From Comamonadaceae bacterium (lineage in GTDB: Bacteria; Pseudomonadota; Gammaproteobacteria; Burkholderiales; Burkholderiaceae_C): DNA of 5,959 nt. The stretch's first letter is position 1; each line of letters starts with the position of its first letter. This document shows, in pieces, positions 5,691 to 5,959 of this stretch. Location of the stretch: the NCBI GenBank assembly GCA_947374105.1, contig CANCAO010000117.1, positions 1-5,959 of the forward strand, written 5' to 3'. Position numbers and translations under genes: made by a program. The notes under the pieces were generated by a model. The model was not told where the DNA came from, did not search any database, and worked only from the letters and a program-made list of their open reading frames with translations.

Positions 5691-5959
5691 CTATGCCGCT
5701 TCAGTGCTGAAGCTGCGCGTGCGCAAACCCGCTAGGTCCAGCACCCGCACGCCGCCATACTCCACCCGGATCACGCCCTGCGCCTCCAGTGTGGTCAGCG
5801 CTTCGTTCACGCGCTGTCGCGATAGACCCACCAGATAGGCCAGTTCTTGCTGGGTGATACGCAGCACCTCACCCACCCCTGAATACAGGGCTGGGTTGAA
5901 TAGCGCGGCCAGATTGCGCGCCACGCGCAGGTTGGGGTTGTTCATGCGGTCAATCTCGC
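5691..5959 (-). CDS. Crp/Fnr-family transcriptional regulator, C-terminal DNA-binding part (5' end outside window)
   Basis: DNA-binding end of a Crp/Fnr-type regulator. The frame is open through the right edge (residues EIDR precede the Met at 5945), so that Met is internal and the real start, with the cyclic-nucleotide-binding-like sensor domain, lies outside. The 88 visible residues include the linker helix (NLRVARNLAALF) and the winged helix-turn-helix: LRITQQELAYLVGLSRQRVNEALTTLEAQGVIRV. The recognition helix is SRQRVNEALTTL, and the wing ends in YGGVRVLDLAGLR. SRQRVNEAL is typical of this superfamily. The effector cannot be judged because the sensor domain is missing. The gene converges on the receptor gene with 16 bases between stop codons, so the two 3' ends may influence each other. 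Regulation of the neighbouring operon by this protein is possible, but I see no matching operator. Confidence 0.85.
   Translation of the reverse strand, partial: EIDRMNNPNLRVARNLAALFNPALYSGVGEVLRITQQELAYLVGLSRQRVNEALTTLEAQGVIRVEYGGVRVLDLAGLRTRSFSTEAA
5695..5716. terminator. Hairpin at the convergent 3' ends of the receptor and regulator genes
   Basis: GCTTCA (5698-5703) and TGAAGC (5708-5713) form a perfect stem around GTGC. It extends by two G-C pairs beyond one C/T mismatch to 5695-5716. It lies about 20 bases after the receptor stop and within the last codons of the Crp/Fnr gene. No T-run follows on either strand, so it is not a canonical intrinsic terminator; it might act as a 3'-end stabiliser or a weak bidirectional terminator. 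Confidence 0.3.

Noticed and set aside
5691..5945. Small 84-aa protein starting at the Met at 5945 (- strand)
   Set aside because: The frame stays open to the window edge, and the sequence begins in the linker helix of a Crp/Fnr regulator, so it is the end of a larger gene rather than a standalone protein.

Overview
The window reads as chromosomal DNA of a Gram-negative bacterium, most likely a betaproteobacterium of the Comamonadaceae (order Burkholderiales). This is an inference from the moderately high G+C, the gene style and the mix of periplasmic cytochrome, TonB-dependent receptor and Crp/Fnr regulator. No 16S gene or other taxonomic marker is present. There are four complete or near-complete genes and two cut by the window edges. 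I see no tRNA, rRNA, CRISPR array, insertion sequence or phage gene. No gene-free stretch exceeds 300 bases; the longest gap is 109 bases (1513-1621).

Left part (1-1512): the 3' portion of a rhodanese-type sulfurtransferase gene (+ strand, cut at the left edge) converges on a complete RluF-type 23S rRNA pseudouridine synthase gene on the - strand. These look like ordinary housekeeping genes unrelated to the rest.

Central part (1513-5674): a short divergent intergenic region carries a possible promoter, a small hairpin and a good ribosome binding site. It leads into a compact three-gene + strand operon. (1) An exported PQQ-dependent sugar (glucose/sorbosone-type) dehydrogenase, 407 aa. (2) A dihaem c4-like cytochrome c, 213 aa, starting 4 bases after the dehydrogenase stop. 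(3) A TonB-dependent outer-membrane receptor, 720 aa, starting 20 bases later, that closely resembles E. coli YncD/PqqU, the receptor for the cofactor PQQ. Read together, the operon looks like a self-contained use system for scavenged PQQ: the receptor brings PQQ into the periplasm, the apo-dehydrogenase binds it and oxidises a sugar, and the dihaem cytochrome takes the electrons to the respiratory chain. No PQQ biosynthesis gene is visible, but only this window can be judged.

The most unexpected sequence element is a strong intrinsic-terminator-like hairpin with a T-rich tail (2894-2936), inside the signal-peptide codons of the cytochrome gene. A second, smaller hairpin (2869-2885) lies just before it. 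If real, this would be a translation-dependent attenuator between the dehydrogenase and the downstream cytochrome and receptor genes.

Right edge (5691-5959): the C-terminal winged-helix part of a Crp/Fnr-family regulator on the - strand converges on the receptor gene with a 16-base gap. Its N-terminal part lies outside the window.
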